Source: SIG607 sp045605385 (lineage in GTDB: Bacteria > Bacillota > Clostridia > Oscillospirales > Acutalibacteraceae). Taken from it: a DNA stretch of 50,490 nt. Under the pieces are notes generated by a model that saw only the letters and a list, made by a program, of their open reading frames with translations, was not told the origin of the DNA and made no database searches. Where the stretch lies: NCBI GenBank assembly GCA_045605385.1, contig JAZUPW010000022.1:1-50490 (forward strand), written 5' to 3'. How positions within the stretch are numbered: position 1 is the stretch's first letter; the number at the start of each line of letters is the position of its first letter. A program made the position numbers and the translations under genes. Positions 49,536-50,490 of this stretch are shown here, piece by piece.

Positions 49536-50376
49536 AAGTATTGTTTAAAATTTCTGTTCTGAATTGGTGCGGTGTTATGCCCTCTGCACATTTAAAACAT
49601 TCAATAAAGTAACTTGGCGAATTGAAACCTACAAGACGTCCTATATCTTCGCAAGAAAGTTTAGATTCGCTTAACAAATAAGATTTAGCCAAGTTTAATC
49701 GCAGTGAAGTTATATAGTTTGTGGGCGAAATTCCAAGTTTTTTCTTAAAAATTTTGTAAACTGCCGATTCACTTATATTCGCATATTCCGAAATATCTTT
49801 AACCGAAATGTTGTGGTAATAGTGGTTTTCAATGTAAGAAACGGCTTTTTCAAAACTGTCTGTTTTATTTGAACTGTTATAGGTGCTACCTAAATCGATA
49901 ATAAATGAATATAATTTTGACGATAGGTGCTCAAGGTCTAAATGATTATTTATACTTACAAAAATTTTATCAAAACTTTGCTTTAATGTTTCGCTTTTTA
50001 TAACAGCGCAGTCGGGAATATCGTAATAATCAAGCAAATCATCAGCGGCAGAACCAGAAAACGTAAAATACTTAACGTTATAGGGTTTACCTATAGGATA
50101 ATACTTAACAGGTTTTTTACTTCTGAAAAACAAAAAGCATCCTTTTGAAAATGTAAGTTTATTCTTTTTTTCCCATTCAATTGCTCCGCGTCCATCTTTA
50201 ATATAGTAAATATGGTTTCTTGTAGAGCCGTTTGCATAAAGCCATCTTTTTTGGTTGTAATCTTCGCTGAAGGTATCTATTTTTATGGGTAAATTATTAA
50301 TTTTACTTTCAACAATATCAAACGTATTAAAACTGTCATAACTGCTGAAATTATTTTTAATTATATTTGGGAACAT
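49534..50376 (-). CDS. AraC-family regulator with cupin-like sensor
   Basis: A 280-residue protein. Residues about 20-110 form a beta-rich sensor region (SKGCFLFFRSKKPVKYYP near 83-100), residues about 175-278 the two helix-turn-helices (ISEYANISESAVYKIFKKKLGISP and the final FKCAEGITPHQFR segment). SD GGCGGTGAT precedes the ATG. Its target is probably to the right of the window; nothing nearby in the window looks like a sugar operon under its control. Confidence 0.85.
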   Translation of the reverse strand: MFPNIIKNNFSSYDSFNTFDIVESKINNLPIKIDTFSEDYNQKRWLYANGSTRNHIYYIKDGRGAIEWEKKNKLTFSKGCFLFFRSKKPVKYYPIGKPYNVKYFTFSGSAADDLLDYYDIPDCAVIKSETLKQSFDKIFVSINNHLDLEHLSSKLYSFIIDLGSTYNSSNKTDSFEKAVSYIENHYYHNISVKDISEYANISESAVYKIFKKKLGISPTNYITSLRLNLAKSYLLSESKLSCEDIGRLVGFNSPSYFIECFKCAEGITPHQFRTEILNNT

Positions 50377-50418
50377 TATATCACCGCCAATATTTTAGCC
50401 TTTGATAAAACTACAATC

Positions 50419-50447
50419 ATTATAATGGCATAGGTTAAGCGAAACAA
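50419..50447 (-). promoter_or_regulatory. Promoter of the AraC gene at 49534-50376
   Basis: On the minus strand TTGTTT (50447-50442), a 17-bp spacer and TATAAT (50424-50419). The -35 lies inside the palindrome at 50439-50458. Confidence 0.5.
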
Positions 50448-50484
50448 TTTTGTTTCGCCACAAAATCTTTGATTTTGCGACAAA
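50439..50484. promoter_or_regulatory. Two tandem inverted repeats
   Basis: GCGAAACAA-TT-TTGTTTCGC (50439-50458) is a perfect 9-bp inverted repeat that covers the AraC -35. Next to it AAAATC-TTT-GATTTT (about 50462-50476) forms a second one. They may be operators or a terminator of an off-window gene. Confidence 0.4.
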
Positions 50485-50490
50485 TTTTTA

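Noticed and set aside
1..50490. CRISPR array, transposase or prophage
   Set aside because: I found no array of regular spaced repeats, no transposase or integrase reading frame and no phage structural gene.

Overview
The window looks like chromosomal DNA of a low-GC, Gram-positive gut-type Clostridia bacterium (Oscillospirales or a related order; I cannot be more exact from sequence alone). The grounds are the L21-Prp-L27-Obg block with an N-terminally extended L27, a split TSUP pair, many AraC regulators in sugar clusters, strong SD sequences of the AGGAGG/GGTGAT type, near-consensus TTGACA-17-TATAAT promoters, and a very large pilin-like surface protein. I see no phage, transposase or CRISPR array. 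The only trace of mobile DNA is an att-like block beside tRNA-Pro remnants at the left edge.

Layout. 1-470: a truncated tRNA-Pro(UGG), a second broken tRNA-Pro-like 5' half and a strong promoter, all on the minus strand. 473-838: DtxR-type regulator. 921-8087: a probable uronide locus, with a GH2 hydrolase and GPH transporter divergent from an AraC regulator, followed by mannonate dehydratase (uxuA) and an SDR fructuronate reductase. 8137-8731: a structured, pseudoknotted RNA with its own promoter and terminator, directly upstream of a small XRE regulator. 8835-11676: split TauE/SafE pair, lexA, rnhA, azlCD. 11762-12625: class II aldolase. 12670-22371: a carbohydrate island with an AraC gene, a GH113-like hydrolase, an AAC(3)-family acetyltransferase and an AGE epimerase on one side; on the other, a five-gene minus-strand operon (three Gfo/Idh-type proteins, an AP2-type TIM barrel, a second AAC(3) paralogue) divergent from another AraC gene.

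22412-26001: an SDR, then the ribosomal/GTPase block rplU-prp-rpmA-obgE-mrnC with an L21 leader. 26046-33521 (minus): rlmB, a degenerate P1B-type ATPase-like membrane protein, an O-antigen-ligase-like protein, metG, tatD and, after an SD-sequestering hairpin, a 47-residue Asn-rich small protein. 33652-34884: enolase. 35051-43917: a TetR regulator with a perfect operator inside its promoter, followed by a 2,712-residue secreted VWA protein with about 13 pilin-type isopeptide repeats. 44049-50376: a small CmpB-like membrane protein, alr, mscL with a C-terminal zinc ribbon, a polysaccharide deacetylase with Ig-like domains, lepA, and a last AraC regulator.

How the parts fit. The sugar loci each follow a pattern of AraC activator plus a target promoter with a weak -35, as expected for activator-dependent substrate induction. 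The housekeeping genes have near-consensus promoters and strong hairpin terminators, several of them shared by convergent genes. The most promising unexplained items are the pseudoknotted RNA at 8172-8376, the catalytically degenerate P-type ATPase-like protein, the two AAC(3) paralogues embedded in sugar operons, and the Asn-rich small protein with a hidden SD.
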